Assembly: GCA_934047225.1 (NCBI GenBank)
Contig: OW203987.1
Coordinates: 2,507,501 to 2,571,500, forward strand
Length of the DNA stretch: 64,000 nucleotides
Direction of reading: 5' to 3'
DNA from: Ypsolopha sequella
Taxonomy: Eukaryota > Arthropoda > Insecta > Lepidoptera > Ypsolophidae
Numbering within the stretch: the stretch's first letter is position 1; each line of letters starts with the position of its first letter. The notes beneath the pieces are model-generated. The model was not told where the DNA came from. It was given only the letters and a program-made list of their open reading frames with translations, and searched no databases. The translations under genes were made by a program, and so were the position numbers. Positions 44,043 to 54,270 of the stretch are shown here, in pieces.

Positions 44043-44329
44043 TGAAAAACTCAGAAGGAAATGGGATGAAATCAAAACCTGGATGAATTCTTGATGTGTT
44101 TATTCTGTTCACAACCTCACAGCAGCTAACCACAAAAATCAATGCCCGACATCCAAGTGGCGCGCGAATGTACCGTCACAGATTAGAAGGTGTGGTTTTT
44201 ATAAAAGATAACCAACTGCACTTCACAGATAACCATTTACTACTCGAATCGAATAGTATGATCGAGAAGTCAATTACTAAACACTGAACGTATACAGACT
44301 ATTACCGACACACGCAAATGTTTGTTACA
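44043..44329 (-). repeat. 5' LTR of G1
   Basis: Appears identical to the 3' LTR over 287 bp, including the 63-codon chance frame that both contain. It is flanked on its outer side by ATAA, matching the other end. Confidence 0.95.
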
Positions 44330-44487
44330 ATAACTTTATAAGTAATAGTTATTACATACTTGATGAACGTGGTTGAGTACTTTATTTTAAGTATAAGTGT
44401 GTTCAGTTGATTAGGAGATAACTTAAATTTAAAACATAAGCTAACATGCAAAATATAAAAACAAATGATATTATGAACTAAAACTAG

Positions 44488-45441
44488 TCATTCACTCTTT
44501 TTGAAAGATTGAATTTGTTGTTCGCTTTTGATGAGAATAGCTGGTGCGCCTTCTTCCTTCCTCACAAAAACGCGGCCATTTGATGTCCAGCAGAACTTGA
44601 ACATGTTTGTTTTAGTAAGATCTCTTGCAAGGAAATAGAGTCTATTAGCCTTTGGGGTTAAGTGTTGGGCCGTGAACACTGGTATGGTACTGTTTTTCAG
44701 ACCCAGGTGAGAAGCATTCAGTTTGTTTGTTTTGTTTCTATTGTTGTAGGACTTAACACCGCTTAAAAGACTTTTCTTCAAGATTACCGATGACAATTCA
44801 ACTATTATCGGTTTGTTATTTTCTCGCTTGCCGTGTACTCTGTATATATTACGCATATTGGCGGGGTTCATACCAACATTGACGTGCTTAGCCAAACTCA
44901 AAACAAGTTCAGAGAGATCCTGGTTTGTCTCGTTTTGTTTTAAGGGAAAATTTTTCAATTCAATGCAAGCATTTCGCGTGTCCCTCTGTAGATCCTCTAT
45001 TTTATCTTCTAAAATTAGAATGTACGCACGGTTGTCTTTACACTCGTGCTCAACATTATCCAATTTCAATTTTATTTCCTCATGTTCAACAGTTAGTGTA
45101 GTAAGAGACTTTTCGATTTCCATGGTTGTTGTTTGAATAGATGAGAGTGTTGTCCCGAATTTTTTAAATACAGCTTTTTGGTCATGCGCTAGAGTCTCTC
45201 GTATTTCTGTCGATATTTGTAGTAGCATTTCTTTAATTTCATCCTTAAAGGCACAGAACTCGTTTCGTAACGTTTCGTCATGATTGTATTTACGTTTTCT
45301 GTGCATTGCGAAATTTGGTGTCGTTCCAATATCGACTACTGCAGTTGATGTGGCGGTGGGTATATCGGAGTCCGAGAGGGACTCTTGTTGGGTGTTGGAA
45401 CGTTCGGGCACGTTTCCGAGCGGTGATCTATTTAGACCCAT
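44488..45441 (-). CDS. ORF1 protein of element D (coiled coil, L1-type RNA-binding)
   Basis: I start at MGLNRSPLGNVPERSN (45,441); an upstream ATG in frame adds 11 residues. The protein has about 317 residues. The middle (about 75-170) is rich in heptad-like leucines and charged residues (LEDKIEDLQRDTRNAC), a likely coiled coil. The C-terminal half (IELKNFPLKQNE, NIYRVHGKRENNKPIIVEL, PVFTAQHLTPKANRLYFLAR, FCWTSNGRVFVRKEEG) matches ORF1 proteins of arthropod non-LTR elements. The frame is intact. ORF2 of the same element lies beyond the gypsy insert. Confidence 0.8.
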   Translation of the reverse strand: MGLNRSPLGNVPERSNTQQESLSDSDIPTATSTAVVDIGTTPNFAMHRKRKYNHDETLRNEFCAFKDEIKEMLLQISTEIRETLAHDQKAVFKKFGTTLSSIQTTTMEIEKSLTTLTVEHEEIKLKLDNVEHECKDNRAYILILEDKIEDLQRDTRNACIELKNFPLKQNETNQDLSELVLSLAKHVNVGMNPANMRNIYRVHGKRENNKPIIVELSSVILKKSLLSGVKSYNNRNKTNKLNASHLGLKNSTIPVFTAQHLTPKANRLYFLARDLTKTNMFKFCWTSNGRVFVRKEEGAPAILIKSEQQIQSFKKSE

Positions 45442-45484
45442 CGTTTTTAGTTCAAGACTAAACACAAAAAGCAAATATATTTCT

Positions 45485-45560
45485 CAGGTGGAGTGGGGGC
45501 TCGAACTTGGGTCTTAGGATTGAGAGTCAGACTTCCGCAACTCTGTACCAATGATGTTAT
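45485..45560 (-). other. tRNA-like (Glu-CTC-like) degenerate sequence
   Basis: The minus strand reads TGGTACAGAG, then TCTGACTCTCAATC and CCAAGTTCGAGCCCCCAC, resembling the A box, a Glu(CTC) anticodon arm and a B box/T arm of a tRNA. The anticodon stem does not pair well and no complete cloverleaf is evident, so this is at most a tRNA pseudogene or SINE head in the 5' region of element D. Confidence 0.3.
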
Positions 45561-45886
45561 ATCTGCAACTGCAAATATTAGCGTCAGTATTTTGGTGAGT
45601 AGTGTATGTGACGTCAGAGGTTTGCAACCGGTTAGTCGGTAGCCGTTAATTAGTCACAAGTCCAATCACAAGTCACTCACTCACTCGAGAATTTTATTTC
45701 TTTAATATTGACTGGGAATTTAGGTAATTAATCACTTGTTTTCTTTGGAAATATGTAACAAAATGGTCAATATACACTACGCAACTTGTTATATTGCACT
45801 CACTGTGTTATTTATAATAGTTTAGATTTATTATCACGGAGCGGTACAAAAACACGTCCGATGTGTAACTTGGCCGGCGGGGAAGT

Positions 45887-46510
45887 ATGTATGTGAATTT
45901 AAAAAAATATATGGGGCAGGTCGTAATCCATTGTCGTTGGCCACAGTTAAAAAAGTGTTCTATAGTAAATTTGATTTAAAATGTAAATCATTGAAAAAAG
46001 ATACGTGCAATAAGTGCGATGAACTCAAAGCAAAAGAAAAATCTGCTGATAACATTGCAGAAAAAATAAAATCAAGCAAGATCACGACAATCATTTAAAA
46101 GTAGCAGAAGACCTGCAAACAAAAATGGAAGAAGATTTTAAAAAAGCGGTTTCCTCTGTTAAATTGGAATGCCTCTCTTATGACCTTAAAAAGTAACACA
46201 TAAAACACATAATAACACATAAAAAGTTACCTGAACGAAGAAGTAGAAGAGCTCATTTTATGGAGTGGCTGTGGAGGACAAAACCGCAACATAAAATTGA
46301 TCTTGATGTTGAAGGTAGTCCTAAACGAACACCCTAGCTTAAAAACAATTTCATTGAGATACCTGCAGCCTGGACATTCCTTTTTACCTAATGATACTGA
46401 CTTCGCAAAAATAGAAATAGCACTTAAACACATTCAGAGATTGTACACAGCCGAAGATTATATTAATGTTATGAAAAATTGCAGAAGAAAAATCCATTCA
46501 TAGTGACCAA
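45887..46510 (+). pseudogene. Second part of the interrupted DUF7869-like gene
   Basis: The plus-strand frames read YVCEFKKIYGAGRN, then KKVFYSKFDLKCK, DTCNKCDELKAK, and after shifts near 46,075 and 46,200 ELILWSGCGGQNRNIKLIL, followed by RYLQPGHSFLPNDTDFAKIE and LYTAEDYINVM. These are the ordered signature blocks of the same family as the 33,095-33,540 fragment, which ends exactly where this one begins in family order. Element D therefore sits inside one gene. The coding trace ends at 46,510, where a BEL/Pao LTR begins. The biochemical role is unknown. Confidence 0.6.
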
Positions 46511-46511
46511 A

Positions 46512-46919
46512 TGTCTTGTAATCGCTAGTTATATGAATGCAGAGCAGATGGGATTTGAGGATGTGAGCAGACAGGAAAAGATTGTGAGAGAAACGTGAGT
46601 GAACTAACCTTTGTTCTGGATGGTTTCTTTGAGCCGGCGAATGCGCCGCGTCGCGTCCCTTCTTGTTGGGCTGATGAAGATTGAGCTGGTCTTGGGCAGG
46701 ATTTATTGGTTGGTGGAGTAATGAGAACACGACACTGGTATGAGCGCTAGGTAAGCGAGATTTATCGGCGTGTCGCGGCGCGAACAATGTGCACACGTGC
46801 GTTTCGATAGACGTCTGGCGCGGAAGAGCAAGCAAGCGCCGGCGCGCGAGTCCTTTGGCGCCAGGCGCTGTGGTGCGAGATTACCCATGCGCATGCGTCA
46901 CGCTTGTGGCGTGAACATC
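46512..46919 (-). repeat. Putative 3' LTR of a BEL/Pao element
   Basis: On the minus strand, right after the C-rich/purine tract at the pol end (about 46,920-46,935), the sequence starts TGTTCACGCCACAAGCG and runs to a GATTACAAGACA end at 46,512, where the trace of the host gene resumes on the left. The TG...CA ends fit an LTR of about 408 bp. No second LTR is in the window, so the boundaries are inferred. It is GC-rich compared with its surroundings. Confidence 0.5.
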
Positions 46920-48365
46920 CTGGGGGGGCCGGGGCTGCGACTCCTCTTGAGCTGAATCCAACGGTTGCCTGGCTAGCTTGAACACAGGTCGTCGCAGATT
47001 TCCATTGGCTGTGTCCAGATCCACAACTCGGATCACTCCATCCTTGCCAGGTATCGTGCGGAGAATTCTCCCCAACTTCCATTGGAGCGGAGGCAGGTCA
47101 TCCTCTTTGATGAGGACCAGTTCACCCACTTGAGGATGGGAAGAAGGGGAGAGCCATTTGGAGCGGGTTTGTAGGGTATGGAGGTAGGTTTGGACCAGAG
47201 AGTCCAAAAGCGCTGAGAGAGCGCTTGAATGAGTTGAAAGCGTCTAAGAGCAGATATGGGCCTGTCGTCAAAAGATTGCTCAGGAAGAGCGGTGAGCGGA
47301 CGACCAATAATGAAATGTCCGGCCGTGAGAGGCTCAAAGTCCGTAGGGTCGGATGAAATTGGGCAGAGGGGTCTTGAGTTGAGTACAGCCTCAATTCGAG
47401 CCAAAAGGGTAGAGAATTCCTCAAAAGTGAGGTGCTGTTCACCTATCACGCGATAAAGTAGTTGCTTGGGGGATTTTACGTTTATTTCGTGCAGAGCGCC
47501 GAACCAAGGCCCTTTAGGCGGGTTCAGTAACCAAGTTATGTGCTGATTCGAGAGCTTGTGAGTGATTGCATCATTGTTTGACCTGAGGAAGTTCTGAACT
47601 TCAATGAGCTGATTCCTAGCACCTACATAGTTTGTGCCGCAGTCTGAGCGAATGAGAACTGGAGTACCGCGACGTGAGATAAAACGTTGCAATGCCGCAA
47701 AGAACGCTTCTGTTGTGAGTGCAGAGACCGGTTCCAAATGAACCGCCTTTGTTGCAAGGCAAACGAAAATACAAAAGTACGCCTTTAGGAGGCTGAGGAG
47801 TAACTCTGTCTACTGGGAGATCAGCCATGAGCGGAGCCTTAGGCTGAGCGCGGCACCGGAAACATCTAATACATTTAAACACGCGGTGTCTAATAATACG
47901 ACGAGCGGACAGAATCCAGTACTGCTGGCGTAATATGGCGTGTAATGTGTCAGCTCCAGGATGGCAGTGTATTTTGTGATAATGGTCTATGATGAGATCT
48001 ACGAGCGGACTTGAGCTGGGTAGAATGAGTGGGTGTTGAGCGTCATACCTAATTGACGCGTGAGAGAGACGACCACCGACTCTCAAGAGGCCGTCCTTTA
48101 TGAAGGGCGAGAGGCGCTGGAGCCGAACGGGACAAACTTTATCAGTCTGGATACGATTAATGTCTTCAGCAAACTCATTGTGCTGAACAGAGCGGACCCA
48201 GTGCAACAGAGCGTCCCTGCGTTCATTAGCTGTCAACGGACCAGAGCGCCGTGCATCTGGGCTGTGCCGACAATTGAATATGAACCTTTGAATACAAGCC
48301 GTCACTCCGACGAGCTTGTCGAGTGAGCTGTAGCGAGTGAGCAAGTCCAGATCGATATCTGGGAC
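46881..48365 (-). pseudogene. BEL/Pao integrase and C-terminal region, broken
   Basis: Minus-strand frames give the integrase zinc finger (HYHKIHCHPGADTL...CIRCFRC) at 47,616-48,344, the integrase core with IRSDCGTNYVGARN and the FGALHEINVKS (Glu) block at 47,033-47,737, FEPLTAGHFIIGRPL, and the DUF5641-type end (VGELVLIKEDDLPPLQWKLG) at 46,881-47,207. The first catalytic Asp region (GVDYxGPF) is missing: PQPPKG joins directly to a strand-2 sequence, so an internal deletion removed it. Several frameshifts are present. The RT-containing half is absent; the trace begins near 48,365. Confidence 0.8.
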
Positions 48366-48407
48366 TGCTATATGGAGTAATTACATTGTTTTTAGGCGCC
48401 ACACAAA

Positions 48408-48636
48408 TAGTGCAGACTGTAACCTAAATCTACCAATTCAAAAATCTAAATGTATACGCTTCCTTAGTGTTGAATTAGACGAACAGTTAAATTGGCACAA
48501 TCAAGTTGAAAGGAGACGGTCAGTTCCCCATAAGCAAAATGCCTTAAGAGTGTACATAAAGATATTGTGGCCTATATTAAAGACCACATTCAAAATAACA
48601 CGGTTTGACTATCCATTTAAAACGGACACATTTTAA
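48408..48636 (+). pseudogene. Possible RT C-terminal snippet of a non-LTR element
   Basis: The plus strand reads LPIQKSKCIRFLSVELDEQLNWHNQVE, resembling the 'KFLGVxLDxxLxWxxH' block after the RT catalytic motif in non-LTR elements. Only this block is recognisable, and there is no other element sequence around it. Weak call. Confidence 0.25.
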
Positions 48637-51053
48637 TTACTTTTTCTGATAAGTATCGTTTTTATTTTGAGGTTATTTTCGTATGTCATTGCGAAAATAA
48701 ACATAAGCGCGTTTGGAACGTTTATAGTTGTAACAATACATTTCATGATGATTCTAATCTATTAAAAAGGGCCATGCTCGAAACATCTGCGTTTTACAGT
48801 CCATTAAACTCAAGACTTAATCAGTTGCAGTAAAATGACATTACGAAAAATGGATGCGCTGTACAAGTAAGCGAGAAAAACTATTTTCGTCACTTTTCCG
48901 CACTGTCATTTTACTGTAAAAGTCGGAGTTTAGATAAACTTATTACTCTTGTGTGGATTAGTGAGCGTGAAGGGTAAATCGTTACCTATAATGAAAAAAA
49001 AAAACGGTATTTTTCCACAATTATTTATTTTTAGTCATCCTCTAAAACAATGAGATAATCGTCCAGGAATTGTGCAGGTGGTGCGATATGACCCTGATGC
49101 CTTGCCCAACTTAAGAACCATATTATGGTCATTACGTGGGCACAACAGCCCACGGTTCTGCGGCCGTCGATGCAAGTACAATAATATTGCGCGATAGCAT
49201 CTCGCCCCTGTCTCTCTCGATCGACCAAAATGTACACGAAATATGTTCTACCCCTAACATGTCTGCTTTGGATTCGCCCACGTAACAACCATGTTGTGTC
49301 AGGCAAGACCATGTCAATTAATAATTGTCTGTCAACCTCTCTGCACACTTCCACAGTATATACACCGTTTCGCCTTGTATGTTCACCATAGTAAGAGCGG
49401 GCTTGTTTAATTTGATAAGTCCCAAGTGCTATTAAAATCAATTCGCTGTAAGCCATTACAGGAAACACAATATTATTATTAGCTACATTGATGCTCACAA
49501 ATTGAGCCCGTCTTCTATTTAAATCGTTATCTAAAACAAAATGACCAAGGGTATTATCCATGTTCATTTTCTCCTCAATGATGGCAATAATTTGTTGAGC
49601 ATCATCACGGTCCCTGATAACTGGATGAAAGCTGTTTGTTAAAGCTGCAGCTACTCTAAAATCTTCCATTAAATGTCTGGAGGCTTGGTTAAAAAACCTA
49701 TGGCGGAATATTTTAAAATCTCTTTTTATTCTGCCGTTTACCACCTCCACTACCCATCTGCAGATGGTCACTTTACGCGATTCATTGGCGGCGGAGGTGG
49801 ATAGCTGTCTTTCACCCCGTCGCAAGGACCGTGGAAAGTGGACGTCGTAATTGCATGCTTGCAACAGCGGTATAGCGTCCCTGAAGCCCCTATCCAGAAT
49901 AAGGATATCTCCTGCCTGAAAATACTGCCGTAATGGTTTCGCAGGGTCCCGTAACTCGTAATTTAAAATGTCGGCATCGGATGTCGTTGCTGAATAGGGG
50001 CCCAGCACATCAATAATATAGCCATCGCTCGAAACTATCATGAACGGTTTAACAAGGTTCATATACTTATGTAAGGAGTATGTGTCTTTTTGGTACAAGT
50101 AGTTACTACTTTTCTGGACAAATATATATGTGCCATCCATTATTACAACCGCTTTTCTGTCCTCTAAAGGGCTATCTGGATTACCAAACAAGGCATTTGG
50201 TATTAAAAGGTTCCTCTCTGCAACATGTTGCCTTGTTACAAGGTTTAAACCCAAATGTAAGGGTACAAAATACTCGGTCATCAATTCTCTGGCTTTGGTG
50301 ATCATAGCATTAAAAGATGACTTCGGGATATTTAGTAACGTGGCAAGTCTCTCATCTGAATCCCCTGTTCTTAATTTTACTAAATAAATTCAATTCAAAT
50401 TCAAAAAATTCAAAATTCAAAAAGTTTATTTTGCAAAGTAGGTATATATAATACACGTTTCACAAGTCAATTTTTAATCTTATAAAAATATATGTAATAA
50501 AATAATAAATGTACATGAACTACTTAGATTAAATGTTTATTTAATTTATGTAGCAATATATATACAATTAAAATTATAGGTAAAATATTATTATACAAGG
50601 TGAAATCCAATCAACCGCCCGAACCCATACCGGAGACCCAGCCAGGGACCAGGAACAAGGTTCAATGATCACCAACCGAGCCCCCAGCACGAATCCAGGC
50701 GGCCGACCAAATCCCATCCTATATACTACATAGTAATAGGTTACGTATATAAATACATGCCTACCTCCGCCCATTCGATTAGTCTTGCTAAGAAGAACGG
50801 GCAAGAAACTTGGCAAGATCATGTCTTTTTTTTAACATAAACTTAAACTATACATTGAATTACTTATATCTACTTTAACCAAGGGATAAGAAAATACAAG
50901 ACAGCAGGAATTCAGGTTAATGAAAAAAGAAAAACATATATATCTTTGCCTACCTGTCTCATACAGTCTATTTCCTTTTACAGTCTGTAATTAATTAATG
51001 TTAACTCTTAAGAGGAATCAAAAGTTAGGAAATTATATTAATTAATTAAATTA

Positions 51054-53939
51054 TTACCTACTATCATCAAAATCAGTATCACTATAACACCATGCTTCAC
51101 CATCATCCAAATATTCATTTATTTTATAATATGCCTTTTTCAGTAGGCCCTGCTTAATATACTGTTTAAACTTATTCTCTGACAAAGTAAGGACCTCTTT
51201 TGGAAGTTTATTGTAAAATCTTATACCATGTCCTACGAAAGAGGTACTCACTTTGGCGAGTCTGATTTTTGGAAAAGCCAGTTTATACTTGTTTCTGGTT
51301 TCCTTACAATGTTGCTCACCAAGCCTCGGGAGAGACGCAACATTTTTTCTAACATATCTAAGGACCTGGTAAATATATTCACAAGGAACAGTTAGTATAT
51401 TGATTTCTTTGAACTTTTCTCTTAATGAATCCCGGTGCTTCATATTATAAATAGCCCGAATTGCTCTCTTCTGCAAAACAAAGACTGCGTCTGTATCCGC
51501 GGCTCTACCCCATAACAGCATGCCGTATGACATAATGCTGTGAAAGTAACTAAAATAGACTAGTCTAGCAGTATCTACATCCGTAATTTGCCTTATGCGT
51601 CTAACAGCGTATGCGGCCGAACTAAGTCTACCACATAGGTTTTCTATGTGGGGACCCCACTGAAGACGAGAGTCTACCGTAATGCCCAAAAACTTAGTTT
51701 CGTTAACTAACTCCAGCTTGGACCCCTGCAAAAGCAAATTACAATCCACTTGAATAACATTTGGTAACGTGAATTTTATACATTTTGTCTTTTTTGCGTT
51801 TAAAACTAAATTATTTACAGTAAACCAATCAAGCACCAGCGATAAAGTTGTATTCGCGTCGTCAAGGATATCTTTACGTCTATTAACTTTAAAAATAAGT
51901 GACGTGTCGTCTGCGAATAGTACTATCTTAGTTAAGTCTTTAATTAAATAAGGAAGGTCATTTATGTAAATTAAAAACAGCAAGGGCCCCAATATGGAAC
52001 CCTGCGGGACACCCATTTTAACTAATGCTCCACATGATTTTACCCCATTAATGTCTACCTTTTGAATACGATCACTAAGATACGACTTCATTAACGCCAA
52101 AGATTTGCCCCTCACTCCGTAGTGATCTAATTTACATAAGAGTGTTTCATGATTAACGCAGTCGACGGCTTTCGAGAGGTCACAAAATACACCAAATGCA
52201 TCCTGCTTTTCTTCCCAAGCATCAAAAATGTGCTTAACTAAAGCAACTCCTGCATCTGTGGTTGACCTCCCTCTAGTGAATCCGTATTGTTCACAGTGAA
52301 GCAACTTATTTAAATTAAAATGAAATAACAATTGATTAAAAACTATTTTTTCAAAAACCTTACTCAAAACCGGTAAAACTGACACAGGTCTATAGTTTGA
52401 TGGGTCACCGTTGTCGCCTGATTTAAAAAGGGGGATCAATTTACTAAACTTCATTAAGTCAGGAAAGATACCATCATCTACACATTTATTAAAAATTAAT
52501 GCCAAATAAGGAGCTATTAAATCAATAACAGAACTTATAACTTTCACAGATAGGCCCCATAAGTCCTCGGTTTTTTTCAAGTTAAGCGATTTAAATGCTT
52601 TAATTACAGTTAATGAATTAATATGTTTAAAAGCAAATACAGAAAGACACTGCGGTACGTTATCTATTAAAAGATCCTGCGCAAGCCCAGGGCTTGAATT
52701 TAAATCTTTAGTTGTTAAGGACGGAATTTCAGTAAAGAATTGTTCAAAGGCATTCGCAACCTCTTTATCTCCCGTAACGACTTCATTGTTAATACTTAAC
52801 TTAAGCTCGTTATCACGTTTCTTACTTTTGCCAGTTTCAGTATTTATGATGTTCCATACTGTTTTTACTTTGTTATCGGACCTTTTAATTTTTTTATTTA
52901 AGTAGATACTTTTTGCTTTTAAACACACCAATTTAAAGATGCGTGAGTAATTTTTCATGAATTCAGTAAATTTAACATTATTATTGTAGGACTTTATGTC
53001 GTATAATTCGTATAAATGATTTCTGCTTTTGTAAATACCTGGAGTCGCCCAGTCACTGAAGGTGATTTTACTTTTGTTAGAAAGTTTTTGCATCTTAAAC
53101 GTATTTTCGAACTCTTTGGAGACTATGTTGAAAAGGTCTGTAAAGAGAGCGTTTGGATCGTCTTGGAGAAGATTAAAATGTGCTAATTTAACTTCTAGGC
53201 TTGCTTTGAAGCAATCTACTTTGTGAGTTGTAATAGGCCTGCAAAAAGCTTTTTTGGGCAATTGATTTACGCTTTGTTTAATGGTTATAGTTTGGCCACT
53301 GTGATCGGACTGCAAGCGGTTGATTACTTTATTGTCTGAATATTCGCAATCACAGAATATATTGTCGAGGCATGACGCAGTATCCCGAGTAATTCGAGTA
53401 GGTTCTAAGAACACATTAGACAAATTAAATGATTTGAATAAATGTATTAATTTTGAGCGCATAATCGATTTTTCTAGTAAATCTACGTTAAAATCTCCAC
53501 ATATAATAACTTTTTTCTTGGCATCAAATAATAATTTTAAAACCTCTTCCATTGCTTTTTCAAAAATGCTGTAATCTTGTCCCGAGGGTCGGTAAACACA
53601 GAGGATAATATATGTACTCATTTCTATGCAAGCTAATTCAATTTGATGTTCTACAGAAAGTTTTACAATGTCTTTTCTTTCCTTTGCTTTTATATTATTT
53701 TTTACAAGAATCATGGATCCTCCTTTTTGTATTTTTAATCTATTGTAGCAGCTAAGAACACTAAAATTATTCACATTAAACTGCATATTATGTTCATGTA
53801 GATGGTGTTCGGTTACACACAAAATATCTGTTTTTGATTCCTCTAAGAACAACTCGATTGAAAGTATTTTGCCGAGAAAGCCGCCTTGTATATTTTGATG
53901 TACCAACTTTAATACAGGCAGCCCTCCCGTTGTCTTCAA
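51054..53939 (-). CDS. ORF2 (endonuclease-RT) of element E, intact 961 aa
   Basis: The complete frame starts MKTTGGLPVLKLVHQNIQGG. The endonuclease (about 1-230) shows LVHQNIQGG, DILCVTEHHL, GGSMILVKN, VIICGDFNVDL and INRLQSDHSGQTI. The RT (about 460-760) shows NYRPVSVLPVLSKVFEKIV, QYGFTRGRSTTDAG, FGVFCDLSKAVDCVNHETLL (Val where Phe is usual in motif A), MGVPQGSILGPLLF and IVLFADDTSLIF near residue 675. The C-terminal part has SIMSYGMLLWGRA. No stop or shift occurs in 2.9 kb, so the copy is young. Confidence 0.9.
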   Translation of the reverse strand: MKTTGGLPVLKLVHQNIQGGFLGKILSIELFLEESKTDILCVTEHHLHEHNMQFNVNNFSVLSCYNRLKIQKGGSMILVKNNIKAKERKDIVKLSVEHQIELACIEMSTYIILCVYRPSGQDYSIFEKAMEEVLKLLFDAKKKVIICGDFNVDLLEKSIMRSKLIHLFKSFNLSNVFLEPTRITRDTASCLDNIFCDCEYSDNKVINRLQSDHSGQTITIKQSVNQLPKKAFCRPITTHKVDCFKASLEVKLAHFNLLQDDPNALFTDLFNIVSKEFENTFKMQKLSNKSKITFSDWATPGIYKSRNHLYELYDIKSYNNNVKFTEFMKNYSRIFKLVCLKAKSIYLNKKIKRSDNKVKTVWNIINTETGKSKKRDNELKLSINNEVVTGDKEVANAFEQFFTEIPSLTTKDLNSSPGLAQDLLIDNVPQCLSVFAFKHINSLTVIKAFKSLNLKKTEDLWGLSVKVISSVIDLIAPYLALIFNKCVDDGIFPDLMKFSKLIPLFKSGDNGDPSNYRPVSVLPVLSKVFEKIVFNQLLFHFNLNKLLHCEQYGFTRGRSTTDAGVALVKHIFDAWEEKQDAFGVFCDLSKAVDCVNHETLLCKLDHYGVRGKSLALMKSYLSDRIQKVDINGVKSCGALVKMGVPQGSILGPLLFLIYINDLPYLIKDLTKIVLFADDTSLIFKVNRRKDILDDANTTLSLVLDWFTVNNLVLNAKKTKCIKFTLPNVIQVDCNLLLQGSKLELVNETKFLGITVDSRLQWGPHIENLCGRLSSAAYAVRRIRQITDVDTARLVYFSYFHSIMSYGMLLWGRAADTDAVFVLQKRAIRAIYNMKHRDSLREKFKEINILTVPCEYIYQVLRYVRKNVASLPRLGEQHCKETRNKYKLAFPKIRLAKVSTSFVGHGIRFYNKLPKEVLTLSENKFKQYIKQGLLKKAYYKINEYLDDGEAWCYSDTDFDDSR

Positions 53940-53941
53940 TT

Positions 53942-54270
53942 CTAAAAAGAATTTTTTACAATTTTGTTAGTACTTGTACTAACCGTGTCAATAGGGACAA
54001 AATTATGTAAATAATTAACATTACAAATACCATCAATTATAACAGGTATTGGAAAATTTTCTGTTACACACTTTGTAACAGATTCACTACATTCTAAAAT
54101 GCATGCTAACTTAGTAGCTAATTGTTTTTTATAATAATTTGCAAGGTACAAAGTACCTTCTGTCAAAGAAAAATTACGAATGTGGATATTCGTTTTAAAG
54201 TAGTGCACTTTGTCACTGTGACACGCCGAGAAGTTGTGCATGCACATATTCAAATTATATAAATTAGTTT
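53942..54270 (-). pseudogene. End of ORF1 of element E
   Basis: The frame just upstream of ORF2 (stop at 53,942, three bases before the ORF2 start at 53,939) encodes about 100 residues: YYKKQLATKLACILECSES, IPVIIDGICNVNYLHNF. I do not recognise a domain. The position and orientation make it the C-terminal end of the element's ORF1, cut by 5' truncation at about 54,270. Confidence 0.5.

Larger units (their letters stand above)
37280..44329 (-). mobile_element. Full-length gypsy-type LTR retrotransposon G1
   Basis: Two 287-bp LTRs (37,280-37,566 and 44,043-44,329) bracket a single gag-pol frame on the minus strand. The flanks carry a 4-bp duplication ATAA (37,276-37,279 and 44,330-44,333). The LTRs appear identical, so insertion is recent. 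On the minus strand the leader is 43,453-44,042, gag-pol follows, and a 930-bp 3' region (37,567-38,496) with a minisatellite precedes the 3' LTR; a purine-rich GAAGGATGGCCGAC tract touches the LTR. No envelope gene is present. It sits between ORF1 and ORF2 of element D. Confidence 0.95.
33541..45886 (-). mobile_element. Non-LTR retrotransposon D, interrupted by gypsy element G1
   Basis: ORF1 (44,488-45,441) and ORF2 (34,112-37,093) of one minus-strand element lie on either side of the gypsy element. The 5' end at about 45,886 is GC-rich (rc TTCCCCGCCGGCC) and the 3' end reaches about 33,541, next to a homopolymer (plus-strand A run). The gene it interrupts reads ...VQKIYD before and YVCEFKKIYG after it, allowing for one missing A. 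The 3' UTR (33,564-34,111) includes a perfect 33-bp-arm palindrome, an AT microsatellite (about 33,990-34,012) and an A-run (34,071-34,090). Without the gypsy insert it is about 5.3 kb. Jockey/CR1 group. Confidence 0.7.
50388..54270 (-). mobile_element. Non-LTR retrotransposon E, nearly intact, 5'-truncated
   Basis: It is inserted in the exon of the DDE transposase between YIV and VKLRTG. It contains the end of an ORF1 (53,942-54,270), an intact ORF2 (51,054-53,939), a 3' UTR of about 660 bp and a tail of TTTGAA-type repeats at 50,388-50,425. A related 3' UTR fragment occurs at 3,296-3,592. The UTR also contains a GC-rich block (about 50,625-50,790). I could not define a target-site duplication. 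CR1/Daphne/Jockey group. Confidence 0.8.

Noticed and set aside
46703..47082. Several overlapping frames in the GC-rich BEL/Pao LTR
   Set aside because: They follow the base composition, overlap on both strands and contain no domain.
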